DNA of 64,000 nt from assembly GCF_005938655.1 (NCBI RefSeq), contig NZ_VCQT01000020.1, positions 98,044 to 162,043 on the forward strand, given 5' to 3'. Positions 24,900 through 33,124 of this stretch are shown one piece after another; the first letter of the stretch is position 1, and each line of letters starts with the position of its first letter. The notes under the pieces were generated by a model. It saw only the letters and a program-made list of their open reading frames with translations. It was not told the DNA's origin and ran no database searches. A program made the position numbers and the translations under genes. This DNA is from Alloalcanivorax gelatiniphagus (GTDB taxonomy: Bacteria > Pseudomonadota > Gammaproteobacteria > Pseudomonadales > Alcanivoracaceae).

Positions 24900-25586
24900 T
24901 CAGCGCAGGTTCACGTCGCCGCGGGCCACGTGTTCCAGCAGGGCGCGGCCGGCGGTGGCCACATGGGCGCGCATGGCGGTGGCGGCGCGGGGCGCGTCCC
25001 GGTCGCGCAGGGCTTCGATAATGGCCAGGTGCTCGCGGCTGGACTCGTCCATGCGGTGCTCGATGGTCAGCGGCGTCAGCGGCGGAATGCCCTGCCAGAG
25101 AGACAGAATGATTTTCTCCGTGCGCGGCTGGTCGGCGGCGTCGTAGAGCGCCCGGTGAAAGCGCTGGTTAAGCGCCACATAGGCCTCCGGGTCCTGGTCG
25201 GCGCGGGCCTGCTCCATGTCCTGGTGAAGCTGCTCAAGCTCCTCCAGCACCTCGCCGGTCAGGTGTTCGCAGGCGTGCTCGACCAGATGGCCCTCCAGCA
25301 GTTCTCGCAGGGCGTAGACCTCCTTGAGGTCGTCCGGGCCGAAGCGGGTGACGCTGTACACGCCCCGGGCTCCGGCCTCCACCAGGCCATCCGCCTCCAG
25401 GCGGCGCAGGGCATCACGCACCGGGATGCGGCTGGTGCCGAAACGCTGGGCGATGTCCTCCTGGACCAGACGTTCGCCGCCGGGCAGGTCCCCCTGCAGG
25501 ATCGCCTCGCGCATCCGCAGGTACACCTCTTCCTCCATGGAGCGGCGGCGGACCGGGGTGAAGGGGCTGCTTTTGGACGCGGGCAT
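24900..25586 (-). CDS. GntR-family regulator with FCD ligand domain
   Basis: The 228-residue protein has an N-terminal winged helix (YLRMREAILQGDLPGGERLVQEDIAQRFGTSRIPVRDALRRL) and an FCD C-terminal domain with the metal-binding histidines expected in LNQRFHRALYDAA and AMRAHVATAG. FCD regulators sense acyl-CoA or organic acids and often repress their locus. GAGG lies about 6 bases before the ATG, and a GTATAC site overlaps its probable -10 (TATACT on the minus strand, 25616-25621). It is the best candidate to bind the triple site at 7684-7703. Confidence 0.88.
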   Translation of the reverse strand: MPASKSSPFTPVRRRSMEEEVYLRMREAILQGDLPGGERLVQEDIAQRFGTSRIPVRDALRRLEADGLVEAGARGVYSVTRFGPDDLKEVYALRELLEGHLVEHACEHLTGEVLEELEQLHQDMEQARADQDPEAYVALNQRFHRALYDAADQPRTEKIILSLWQGIPPLTPLTIEHRMDESSREHLAIIEALRDRDAPRAATAMRAHVATAGRALLEHVARGDVNLR

Positions 25587-25613
25587 AACTACCTCGAAAA
25601 CGTGGCTTGGGCG

Positions 25614-25623
25614 ACAGTATACG
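25614..25623 (-). promoter_or_regulatory. Candidate GntR autoregulatory site
   Basis: On the minus strand this reads CGTATACTGT, identical over 10 bases to 7683-7692 in the divergent operator. It lies between the GntR and thioesterase genes and contains a TATACT -10 hexamer reading toward the regulator. Confidence 0.5.
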
Positions 25624-25660
25624 CGCTCCGGCCGTGAAGTAATGAACGGTGGAGAACCCC

Positions 25661-26089
25661 ATGGGCTGGACCCTCGACGACGAACGCGCCTGGAACCGGC
25701 GTAACCCTTTCCGAACCTATCTGGGCATCGAAGTGAACCGGGTGGGCGACGGTGGCGCGGAAATCGCGCTGCCGGTCACCGAGACCCTGCTGCAGGCCTA
25801 CGGCATGGTGCACGGCGGTATTTACTGCGTGCTGATCGACACGGTGCTGGGCACCTGCGCCCGTTCCGCCCTGCGCCGGGACTGCGGCCCGATGACCATT
25901 GATCTCAATGTGAGCTTCCTGCGGCCCAGCGGGCTGGGGCGGCTGATCTGCCGGGGCGAAACCGTCAAGGCCGGTCGCTCGGTGGTGGTGGGCGTGGCCG
26001 ATGTGCTGGATGCGGAGGGGCGCAAGCTGGCCACCGGGCGCGGCTCCTTTCTGCTGCGCGAACAGGATGCCTATCGGGGCACCGGCTAA
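25661..26089 (+). CDS. PaaI-type hotdog thioesterase
   Basis: The 142-residue hotdog protein has the PaaI/YbgC-like region LLQAYGMVHGGIYCVLIDTVLG with the active-site HGG, and the strand segment MTIDLNVSFLRPSG. These enzymes hydrolyse acyl-CoA and release trapped CoA. GGAG lies 6 bases before the ATG at 25661. It is divergent from the GntR gene and shares its control region, so it is probably part of the same regulon. It ends in a 4-base overlap with the convergent ArsA-like gene. Confidence 0.82.
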   Translation: MGWTLDDERAWNRRNPFRTYLGIEVNRVGDGGAEIALPVTETLLQAYGMVHGGIYCVLIDTVLGTCARSALRRDCGPMTIDLNVSFLRPSGLGRLICRGETVKAGRSVVVGVADVLDAEGRKLATGRGSFLLREQDAYRGTG

Positions 26090-27108
26090 CCAAGCAAGCG
26101 GGCGGCGAACGCCTCCAGAGCGGCGACACCCTCGATATCGTCGGCCAGCAGCGGCAGATGGTGGCGGGGCAGGGCGCCCAGGCGGGTTTCGATGTCCGCC
26201 AGATGACGCTGTTCCCGCTCCCGGCGGGCGCGGAAAAAGGCGCCCTCGGCGTCGTCCGGCAGCACCCGGTTGACGATGGCGCCGGCCACCGGGATGCCCG
26301 CGTCGGTGAGGCTGTGCACCGCCCGCTCGGTTTCCAGGATCGGCAGTTTTTCCGGCGTCAGCACGAACAGAAAGGCGCTGTGCGCCGGGTCCTGCAGCCG
26401 CCGGCGGGCCCGGTGGAAGCGCCGTTGCCGTTCCAGCAACGGTGCCGCCAGACCCCGGGCGCGCTCGTCCAGGCCCTCCAGTTCCCGTTCTTCCGGTTCG
26501 GCGGTGAGGCTTTCCACGTCGCGGCCCGGGCTCAGGTGGCCGAGCACCTTGCCGAGCTGTTCGCTGCGCCGGTTCTGGCGCAGCAGGCCCTCGGTCCAGG
26601 CGGCCATCACTTCCGGCAGGCTGAGCAGCCGCAGGGTGTGGCCGGTGGGGGCGGTGTCGAACACGATCAGATCGTAGCGCTGGTCCTCGTCCATCAGGGT
26701 GGTCAGGCGTTCCAGCAGAGCCGCTTCCTGGGCCCCCGGCGACTGCCGGCTGAGCCGCAGCTGGCGCTCCAGTTCCGGGCGCTGGTCGGCGGCGGCGAAC
26801 CGCGCCATGCGCGCGCGTACCGTCTCCAGGTGGGCGTCCACCTCCCGGTCCGGGTCGATCTCCAGGCCAAACAGGTTTTCCGCCAGGGCGGTTTCCCGGT
26901 CGCCGATGGGGCGGCCGAAGGCGTCGGCCAGGCTGTGCGCCGGATCGGTGGACACCAGCAGCACCCGGCGGCCTCGGCCGGCGGCGGCCAGCGCCAGGGC
27001 GGAGGCGGTGGTGGTCTTGCCGACCCCGCCCTTGCCGCCGACCATCAGCAGGCGGCGGCTGTCCAGCAGGGCGGTGATGTTCAGTTCGGTGGGGTTGGCT
27101 TCAGGCAT
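26086..27108 (-). CDS. ArsA/GET3-type ATPase
   Basis: The 340-residue single-domain ATPase has the deviant P-loop GKGGVGKTTTASALA near residue 24, STDPAHSLADAFG (switch I) near 53 and DLIVFDTAPTGHTLRLL (switch II) near 145. No arsenic genes are adjacent and it has one ATPase unit, so arsenite export is unlikely. It follows a small Cys-Cys protein gene by 3 bases and cstA before that. Members of this family handle membrane-protein tails or act as regulators; a role in CstA assembly is conceivable but is only inference. Confidence 0.82.
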   Translation of the reverse strand: MPEANPTELNITALLDSRRLLMVGGKGGVGKTTTASALALAAAGRGRRVLLVSTDPAHSLADAFGRPIGDRETALAENLFGLEIDPDREVDAHLETVRARMARFAAADQRPELERQLRLSRQSPGAQEAALLERLTTLMDEDQRYDLIVFDTAPTGHTLRLLSLPEVMAAWTEGLLRQNRRSEQLGKVLGHLSPGRDVESLTAEPEERELEGLDERARGLAAPLLERQRRFHRARRRLQDPAHSAFLFVLTPEKLPILETERAVHSLTDAGIPVAGAIVNRVLPDDAEGAFFRARREREQRHLADIETRLGALPRHHLPLLADDIEGVAALEAFAARLLG

Positions 27109-27111
27109 GGC

Positions 27112-27396
27112 TCAACAGCAGCGGAACTGGTCCAGCGGCGAATGGGGCAGGCCCATGCGCCGGTGCCAGTCGTGGAAACGGTCCAGCAGCAGGGGCTGCA
27201 GTTCCAGAGTGTACCAGCCCGCCGGGTTGGGAATGCCCAGGGTCTCGGCGAACACCAGCAGCATGAACAGGTCTTCCTCGTCGCGGCGGGCGCGGGCGAT
27301 GGCGGCCCGGTAGGGGGCGTTGTAGTACTCCGCCCCCAAACGGCTGGCCTGCCGGCTCCAGTGCTTCAGCCGGCCGAGGATGCGGGGCCCGCTCAA
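27112..27396 (-). CDS. Small protein with C-terminal Cys-Cys, between CstA and an ArsA-like ATPase
   Basis: The 94-residue basic protein has conserved-looking RLGAEYYNAPYRAAIARARRDEED, a helical LFMLLVFAETLGIPNPAGWYTLELQP and the ending QFRCC. It resembles what I recall as the cory-CC-star family. I chose the TTG at 27396 because GAGGAGGAGGT lies 6 bases upstream, and TTGA overlaps the cstA stop. It occupies the place of YbdD, the usual small partner of CstA, but does not look like it. The terminal Cys pair could bind metal or a lipid. Confidence 0.7.
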   Translation of the reverse strand: MSGPRILGRLKHWSRQASRLGAEYYNAPYRAAIARARRDEEDLFMLLVFAETLGIPNPAGWYTLELQPLLLDRFHDWHRRMGLPHSPLDQFRCC

Positions 27397-29072
27397 GAGC
27401 GGACCTCCTCCTCGCGCAGTTTCTTGTGCCGGCGCAGGGCGGCGGTGCACTCCAGGGTCACCAGAACCGCCGCCACCAGCACCACCAGATCCAGCCCCAG
27501 CAGGAACCAGTTCTCCTTCATGTAGAAGCCCTTCAGCTGGATCAGCAGCGCCAGCAGGGTCATCACCAGCAGGAAGATCAGCGGCAGCAGGGTGAACAGG
27601 GTGGGGCGCCCACGGCGCACCAGCATCACCGTCACCACCAGCAGGGTGAGGCCGGCCAGCAGCTGGTTGGTGGTGCCGAACAGCGGCCAGATCAGCAGGC
27701 CGCCGGAACCGTCCGCGCCGCCGGCGCCGAACGCCAGCACCAGGCAGCTGATCACCGCCAGGGCGGTGGCCGGGAACGGCTTGCGCATCCATTCCTGGTT
27801 ATAGATCTCGCCCCACTCCTGGAAGATGTAGCGCTGCAGGCGCAGGCCGGTGTCCATGGTGGTGCCGGCGAACAGCGCCGCCATCACGGTGAGCAGGGTG
27901 GCGGCCACCTCGTTGTTGAGGCCGGTGCCGGCGGACAGAATGCGGGCGCCGCCGTCCACGAAGGCGGTCAGGCTGCCCTGGCCAAAGGCGGAGTACACCG
28001 CCTGCCAGTCCGCCAGGGACGCGAAGCCGGCGGTGGCGGCGATGATCGCGGCCAGCGCCAGGGCCCCTTCGCCCACCGCGCCGAAGTAGCCGACGAAGCG
28101 CACGTCGGTTTCCTTATCCAACTGCTTGGAGGTGGTGCCGGAGGCCACCAGGCCGTGGAAGCCGGAAATGGCGCCGCAGGCGATGGTCACGAACAGCAGC
28201 GGGATCATCGACGGCGTGTCCATGGGCAGGTCGGTATTGATCATCGGCGCCACCACCGTGGGGTTGGCGATCAGTACCGCGGCATAGAGCAGAATCAGGC
28301 CAACGAACAGTTGCAGGCCGTTGATGTAGTCCCGGGGCTGCAGCAGCATCCATACCGGCAGCAGCGAGGCCACCGCCGCGTAGCCGAACAGAATCAGAAT
28401 CCAGACCGCGTTGGCGGACAGGCCGGCGGTGGTCTCCGGCAGCGAGATCGGCACCTGCGGACCCAGGAAGATCAGACCGTACAGGCAGGCCACGCCGATC
28501 ACCGACACCAGCCCCAGGCCGATGACGCGGCGGTAGATCAACTGGCCGATCACCAGGGCCACGGCGATGGCGCCCCACACCGGCACCACCGCCCCGGGGG
28601 TGTTGATCAGCAGCTTGGCGATGACCACGCCGAACACCGCGTTGACCATCAGCAGCACCAGGAAGATCACGATCATGAAGACGATGCGGGCGCGGCCGCC
28701 CACCACTTCACCGGTGAGCGCGCCCACGGATTTGGCGCGGTTGCGGATACTGGCCCAGATCGCGCCGGCGTCGTGCACGCCGGCGAAGAAGATGGTGCCC
28801 AGCACCACCCACAGAAAGGCCGGCAGCCAGCCCCAGATCACCGCGATGGCCGGCCCGACGATGGGCGCGGCGCCGGCCACGGAGGTGAAGTGGTGCCCCC
28901 ATAACACGAACCGGTTGGTGGGCACGAAGTCCACGCCATCCTCGAACTCGTGGGCGGGGGTTTTGAAATCGGGATCGAGTTTATAGACCTTGTCGGCGAT
29001 GAAGCGGGAATAGACGAAATAACCCGCCGCCATGCCACCAAGGCCCAATACCAGGAGCAGAATGGCACTCAT
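27393..29072 (-). CDS. cstA: CstA-family carbon-starvation transporter
   Basis: The 559-residue inner-membrane protein has about 15 hydrophobic helices and the CstA signatures NRFVLWGHHFTSVAGAAPIVGPAIAVIWG near residue 55, FAGVHDAGAIWASIRN near 95 and ISGFHGLVASGTTSKQL near 290. CstA proteins import pyruvate or peptides under carbon starvation. At about 560 residues this matches the shorter form, not the 700-residue E. coli form. It heads a three-gene leftward unit with the Cys-Cys protein and the ArsA-like ATPase. Confidence 0.9.
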   Translation of the reverse strand: MSAILLLVLGLGGMAAGYFVYSRFIADKVYKLDPDFKTPAHEFEDGVDFVPTNRFVLWGHHFTSVAGAAPIVGPAIAVIWGWLPAFLWVVLGTIFFAGVHDAGAIWASIRNRAKSVGALTGEVVGGRARIVFMIVIFLVLLMVNAVFGVVIAKLLINTPGAVVPVWGAIAVALVIGQLIYRRVIGLGLVSVIGVACLYGLIFLGPQVPISLPETTAGLSANAVWILILFGYAAVASLLPVWMLLQPRDYINGLQLFVGLILLYAAVLIANPTVVAPMINTDLPMDTPSMIPLLFVTIACGAISGFHGLVASGTTSKQLDKETDVRFVGYFGAVGEGALALAAIIAATAGFASLADWQAVYSAFGQGSLTAFVDGGARILSAGTGLNNEVAATLLTVMAALFAGTTMDTGLRLQRYIFQEWGEIYNQEWMRKPFPATALAVISCLVLAFGAGGADGSGGLLIWPLFGTTNQLLAGLTLLVVTVMLVRRGRPTLFTLLPLIFLLVMTLLALLIQLKGFYMKENWFLLGLDLVVLVAAVLVTLECTAALRRHKKLREEEVRS

Positions 29073-29288
29073 GGGCGTTATCCTTGTAGTCGGTTCGGCC
29101 GTGTGAGGCCAAGGATGATCGCCGGTTTTGGGAGGGTCAATCGGATTGGCCCGCGAGAGGCCGTCAATGCGACCATGGTCTAGGTCCCGGGCCCGCCCGT
29201 GGGCCACTAGGCAGCGCGCGGCCTTCGCGCTAGTCTCTTGGATTGCTTGGATTTCCACTATCAGGGACGTCAAGTGGGGGAAAACCCG

Positions 29289-29942
29289 ATGATTAAGGTA
29301 TTGGTGGTCGACGACCACGATTTGGTGAGAACCGGTATCAGCCGCATGCTCGGCGACCAGGAAGGAATCCGGGTGGTCGGCGAGGCCCGTTCCGGCGAGG
29401 ACGCCATCAGCATGGTGCGCGACCTGAGCCCGGACGTGGTGTTGATGGACATCAAGATGCCCGGCATGGGCGGCCTGGAGGCCACCCGCCGCATGCTGCG
29501 CGAGGACGACGGCCTGCGGGTGATCGCGGTCACCGTCTGCGAGGCGGAGCCGTTCCCGTCCCGCCTGCTGCAGGCCGGCGCCGCCGGCTACATCAGCAAG
29601 GGCACCGACCTGGAGGAGATGACCCGGGCCATCAAGGTGGTGTTTTCCGGGCAGCGTTATATCAGCCCGGACATCGCCCAGGCCATGGCGCTGCGCTCGT
29701 TCTCGCCGCCGGATGTGGCGCCGCTGGACCTGCTCTCCGAGCGGGAACTGCAGATCATGATGTTGATCGTGAACTGCCATAAGGTGCAGGACGTGGCCGA
29801 CCAGCTGTGCCTGTCGCCGAAGACCGTCAATACCTACCGCTACCGGATTTTCGACAAGCTTGGCATCGACAGCGACGTGGAACTGGCCCTGATGGCGGTG
29901 CGCCACGGCATGGTCGACGCCCACGGCTTCGGCACCGCCTAG
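29289..29942 (+). CDS. gacA: GacA/UvrY response regulator
   Basis: The 217-residue NarL-type regulator has an N-terminal receiver (VLVVDDHDLVRTGI, phospho-acceptor Asp in VVLMDIKMPGMGG near residue 54, conserved Thr/Lys later) and a C-terminal LuxR helix-turn-helix (LSERELQIMMLIVNCHKVQDVADQLCLSPKTVNTYRYR). Its position immediately before uvrC and pgsA is the classical gacA/uvrY arrangement. It would be phosphorylated by a GacS/BarA kinase and activate small RNAs that sequester RsmA/CsrA. The kinase is not in this window. Confidence 0.93.
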   Translation: MIKVLVVDDHDLVRTGISRMLGDQEGIRVVGEARSGEDAISMVRDLSPDVVLMDIKMPGMGGLEATRRMLREDDGLRVIAVTVCEAEPFPSRLLQAGAAGYISKGTDLEEMTRAIKVVFSGQRYISPDIAQAMALRSFSPPDVAPLDLLSERELQIMMLIVNCHKVQDVADQLCLSPKTVNTYRYRIFDKLGIDSDVELALMAVRHGMVDAHGFGTA

Positions 29943-30045
29943 CCCCCCGCGACATCCGCCACCCCGCAACATCCGCCCAAGGCTCTGTTACAATCGGCGG
30001 CCGGTATTATCCCCCGGTGCCCCATCGTTTCGTCCGGAGCCGTCC

Positions 30046-31869
30046 TTGCCCGAATTCGACGCCAAGCAGTTTCTCGCCCATTGCGCCCGCAAGCCCGGTG
30101 TTTACCGCATGATGGGCGCCGCCGGCGAGGTACTGTACGTGGGCAAGGCCCGCGACCTGAAGGCCCGGCTGGGCAGCTATTTCCAGAAAAACCTGACCGG
30201 CGCCAAGACCCGGGCGCTGGTGTCGCGGATCGCCGGGGTGGAGACCACCGTCACCGGCAGCGAGGCGGAAGCGCTGCTGCTTGAGCAATCGCTGATCAAG
30301 GAACTGCGGCCGCCGTACAACATCCTGCTGCGCGACGACAAATCCTACCCCTATATCAAGGTCACCACCCTTGACGACTACCCGCGCATCACCTTCCACC
30401 GGGGCAAGCGGCGCCCGGGCAGCCGCTATTTCGGCCCTTACCCCAGCGCCGGCAGCGTCCGTGAGACCCTGGCCCTGGTGGAGAAGGTGTTTCGCGTGCG
30501 CAACTGCCGGGACAGCTTTTTCCGCAACCGCACGCGCCCCTGCCTGCAATACCAGATCCGCCGCTGCACCGCGCCCTGCGTGGACTATGTGACCCGCGAG
30601 GCCTACCAGGAGCAGGTGAGTATGGCGATGGACTTTCTGTCCGGCCGCAGCCGCCAGGTCACCGACCAGCTCACCGCCGAAATGGAGCGCGCCGCCGCCG
30701 ACCTGGAGTTTGAACGGGCCGCCGAGCTCCGTGACCAGTTGGCGGCGATCCAGTCGGTGCAGCAGAAGCAGCACGTGGAAACCGACCGGGGCGGCAACGT
30801 GGACGCGGTGGCGGTGGAGACCCGCCATGGCCTGGCGGTGGTGGAGGTGCTGATGGTCCGCCAGGGGAGGGTGCTCGGCCATCGCAGCTTCCACCCGGAT
30901 ACCCGGGGCGAGGAGGACATCACCGAGATTCTGGAGGCGTTTCTGGCGCAGTACTACCTGGGCGAACGGGACGAGCAATCGATTCCCCAGGAAATCGTGG
31001 TGCCCCATGAACTGCCCGGCGGCGAAGCGCTGCAGGAGGCTCTGGCCACCCGCCTGGGCCGGCGTATCCGCCTGGCCCACCGGGTGCGCGGCCAGCGCGC
31101 CGCCTGGCTGAACATGGCGCGCACCAACGCCGAACAATCCCTGCAGGCCGACCTGGCCGCCCGGGAGCACCTGGAGCAGCGCTTCCACGCCATGGAAACC
31201 CTGCTGGAGGCGGACGCGCCGATCCGCCGCATCGAATGCTTCGACATCAGCCACACCCGGGGTGAAAAGGCCGTGGCCTCCTGCGTGGTGTTCGATCAGC
31301 AGGGCGCCCGCAAGAGCGACTACCGGCGCTTCAATGTCACCCCGGACCAGGGCGGCGACGACTACCAGGCCCTGGAAGAGGCGGTGACCCGCCGCTACCA
31401 GCGGGTGGTCAAGGAGGAGGGCAAGCTGCCCGACCTGCTGCTGATCGACGGCGGCAAGGGGCAGATGCAGCGCTGCTTCCAGGTGATCCAGAGCCTGCAA
31501 CTGGACAACCGGGTGCTGGTGATGGGCATCGGCAAGGGCCCCACCCGGCGGCCGGGCCTGGAAGTGCTGTACCTGCCCGACGGCCGCGAGCTGGTGCCCG
31601 GCGGCGCCAGCCCGGCGCTGCACCTGCTGCAACAGGTCCGTGACGAAGCGCACCGGTTCGCCATCACCGGCCACCGGGCCCGGCGCGGCAAGGCGCGCCG
31701 CTCCGGCCTGGAAGAGATTCCCGGCGTCGGCCCCAAACGTCGCAAGGCGCTGCTCAACCACTTCGGCGGACTCAAGCAATTGCGCAATGCCTCCCGGGAG
31801 GAACTGGCCCGGGTGGAGGGCATCAACGCCCAGACCGCCGAGACCCTGTACAACTGGTTCCATGAGTAA
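30046..31869 (+). CDS. uvrC: UvrC, excinuclease ABC subunit C
   Basis: The 607-residue protein is full-length UvrC. It has the GIY-YIG nuclease (KPGVYRMMGAAGEVLYVGKA, residues 16-35), a UVR motif near 205-240, the RNase H-like C-terminal nuclease (IECFDISHTRGE near 395, LLLIDGGKGQ near 465) and a tandem helix-hairpin-helix at the end (IPGVGPKRRKALLNHFGG). It makes both incisions in nucleotide excision repair. The start is TTG at 30046, with GGAG 6 bases upstream. Confidence 0.96.
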   Translation: MPEFDAKQFLAHCARKPGVYRMMGAAGEVLYVGKARDLKARLGSYFQKNLTGAKTRALVSRIAGVETTVTGSEAEALLLEQSLIKELRPPYNILLRDDKSYPYIKVTTLDDYPRITFHRGKRRPGSRYFGPYPSAGSVRETLALVEKVFRVRNCRDSFFRNRTRPCLQYQIRRCTAPCVDYVTREAYQEQVSMAMDFLSGRSRQVTDQLTAEMERAAADLEFERAAELRDQLAAIQSVQQKQHVETDRGGNVDAVAVETRHGLAVVEVLMVRQGRVLGHRSFHPDTRGEEDITEILEAFLAQYYLGERDEQSIPQEIVVPHELPGGEALQEALATRLGRRIRLAHRVRGQRAAWLNMARTNAEQSLQADLAAREHLEQRFHAMETLLEADAPIRRIECFDISHTRGEKAVASCVVFDQQGARKSDYRRFNVTPDQGGDDYQALEEAVTRRYQRVVKEEGKLPDLLLIDGGKGQMQRCFQVIQSLQLDNRVLVMGIGKGPTRRPGLEVLYLPDGRELVPGGASPALHLLQQVRDEAHRFAITGHRARRGKARRSGLEEIPGVGPKRRKALLNHFGGLKQLRNASREELARVEGINAQTAETLYNWFHE

Positions 31870-31991
31870 AAAGGTGTCGGGAGTAGAGCGGTTTCACGGC
31901 GGCAAGGCGGTCCGGTTTCCGGGTTTTCAATGAGAGCGACGGCGCTTTCCGATATACTCCCGTTTTTCGCCCCACGGCAAAGACGGTACCC

Positions 31992-32597
31992 ATGTCCAAG
32001 CACGCTCCCATTCTGAATCTGCCAAACATCCTCACCCTGATCCGCGTGGCCGCGATCCCGGTGCTGGTGCTGGTGTTCTATGTCCCCACCAAGGGGAGCG
32101 ACGTGATGGCGGCGGCCCTGTTCCTGGCCGCCGGTCTCACCGACTGGCTGGACGGTTATCTGGCCCGCCGGCTCGGTCAGACCAGCCCGTTCGGCGCCTT
32201 TCTGGACCCGGTGGCGGACAAGCTAATCGTGGCGGTGGCCCTGGTAATGCTGGTGCAGGTGCACGCCACCCTGTGGTTGTCGGTGCCGGCCATGGTGATC
32301 GTGTGCCGGGAAATCACCGTGTCGGCCCTGCGCGAATGGATGGCGGAACTGGGCCAGCGCTCCCGGGTGGCGGTGAGTTCCGTGGGCAAGATCAAGACCG
32401 TGGCGCAGATGGGGTCGATCACCGTGCTGCTGGGACTCAAGCCCGCGCACACCGCCAGTGGCGATATCGTGATGACGCCGGGTCTGTGGATCGGCTACGC
32501 CGCGTTGTACCTGGCCACCGCCCTGACCCTGTGGTCCATGTACCGCTATCTGCGCGCCGCGGCGCCGCAGTTTCGCGGTGCCGGCCGTGGCGAATAA
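31992..32597 (+). CDS. pgsA: CDP-diacylglycerol-glycerol-3-phosphate 3-phosphatidyltransferase
   Basis: The 201-residue membrane enzyme makes phosphatidylglycerophosphate, the first step of phosphatidylglycerol synthesis. The CDP-alcohol phosphotransferase motif is complete in DWLDGYLARRLGQTSPFGAFLDPVADK (DG-AR-G-D-D spacing, about residues 53-80), with several hydrophobic helices around it. A -10 like TATACT at 31953-31958 suggests its own promoter in addition to readthrough from uvrC. Confidence 0.95.
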   Translation: MSKHAPILNLPNILTLIRVAAIPVLVLVFYVPTKGSDVMAAALFLAAGLTDWLDGYLARRLGQTSPFGAFLDPVADKLIVAVALVMLVQVHATLWLSVPAMVIVCREITVSALREWMAELGQRSRVAVSSVGKIKTVAQMGSITVLLGLKPAHTASGDIVMTPGLWIGYAALYLATALTLWSMYRYLRAAAPQFRGAGRGE

Positions 32598-32632
32598 TTG
32601 GCCAAGGCACTGAAAGCACAGAAGAAACAGGC

Positions 32633-32660
32633 TTGACAGAGAAGGCCGCTCGGGTAGAAT
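32633..32660 (+). promoter_or_regulatory. Sigma-70 promoter of the tRNA operon
   Basis: A perfect -35 TTGACA (32633-32638) and TAGAAT -10 (32655-32660) are 16 bases apart, about 40 bases before tRNA-Gly. The GC-rich stretch just after the -10 fits a growth-rate-controlled stable-RNA promoter. Confidence 0.85.
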
Positions 32661-32700
32661 GCGGCTTCGCGTTGAGGGGAGACCTTCAAGCGTGGACAAA

Positions 32701-32776
32701 GCGGGAATAGCTCAGTTGGTAGAGCACAACCTTGCCAAGGTTGGGGTCGCGAGTTCGAATCTCGTTTCCCGCTCCA
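32701..32776 (+). tRNA. tRNA-Gly (GCC)
   Basis: The 76-base gene has the acceptor stem GCGGGAA/TTCCCGC, anticodon GCC in CTTGCCAAG, the T-loop GTTCGAATC and encoded CCA. It starts about 40 bases after the promoter. Confidence 0.97.
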
Positions 32777-32805
32777 GTTTTAGAATCAGCTCCAGGATTC
32801 AAAAG

Positions 32806-32831
32806 AACCTCGGTTCATACCGGGGTTTTTT
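32806..32831 (+). terminator. Rho-independent terminator-like hairpin between tRNA-Gly and tRNA-Cys
   Basis: AACCTCGG (32806-32813) pairs with CCGGGGTT (32820-32827), allowing one G-U pair, and is followed by a run of Ts. It could reduce transcription of the two downstream tRNA genes relative to tRNA-Gly. Confidence 0.75.
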
Positions 32832-32846
32832 ATTCCCCAGGTTAAC

Positions 32847-32920
32847 GGCGCGGTGGCAGAGTGGTTATGCAGCGGACTGCAACTCCGTGTACGCCGGTTC
32901 GATTCCGACCCGCGCCTCCA
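32847..32920 (+). tRNA. tRNA-Cys (GCA)
   Basis: The 74-base gene has acceptor stem GGCGCGG/CCGCGCC, anticodon GCA in GACTGCAACTC, T-loop GGTTCGATTCC and encoded CCA. Confidence 0.96.
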
Positions 32921-32966
32921 TTTCCGCTTCACCGGGCCGCGTTACACAGGTAGCCTTTCCTGTTAC

Positions 32967-33053
32967 GCGGGTATGGTGAAACTGGTAGACACAAGAGACT
33001 TAAAATCTCTCGGCCTTACGGCCGTGCCGGTTCGATTCCGGCTACCCGCACCA
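32967..33053 (+). tRNA. tRNA-Leu (TAA)
   Basis: The 87-base class II tRNA has acceptor stem GCGGGTA/TACCCGC, anticodon TAA in GACTTAAAATC, a long variable arm (CGGCCTTACGGCCG) and encoded CCA. Confidence 0.97.
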
Positions 33054-33124
33054 TCTTCCAAGCCGCCAGCGAGACGTTCCCTTCCCGGGGAAAGTGACCC
33101 GTGGCGGCGATCAGGCGGGGCGGC

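Noticed and set aside
26086..27108. Arsenite efflux ATPase (ArsA with ArsB/ArsD)
   Set aside because: There is one ATPase domain, no ars genes are nearby, and it is paired with cstA and a small Cys-Cys protein.
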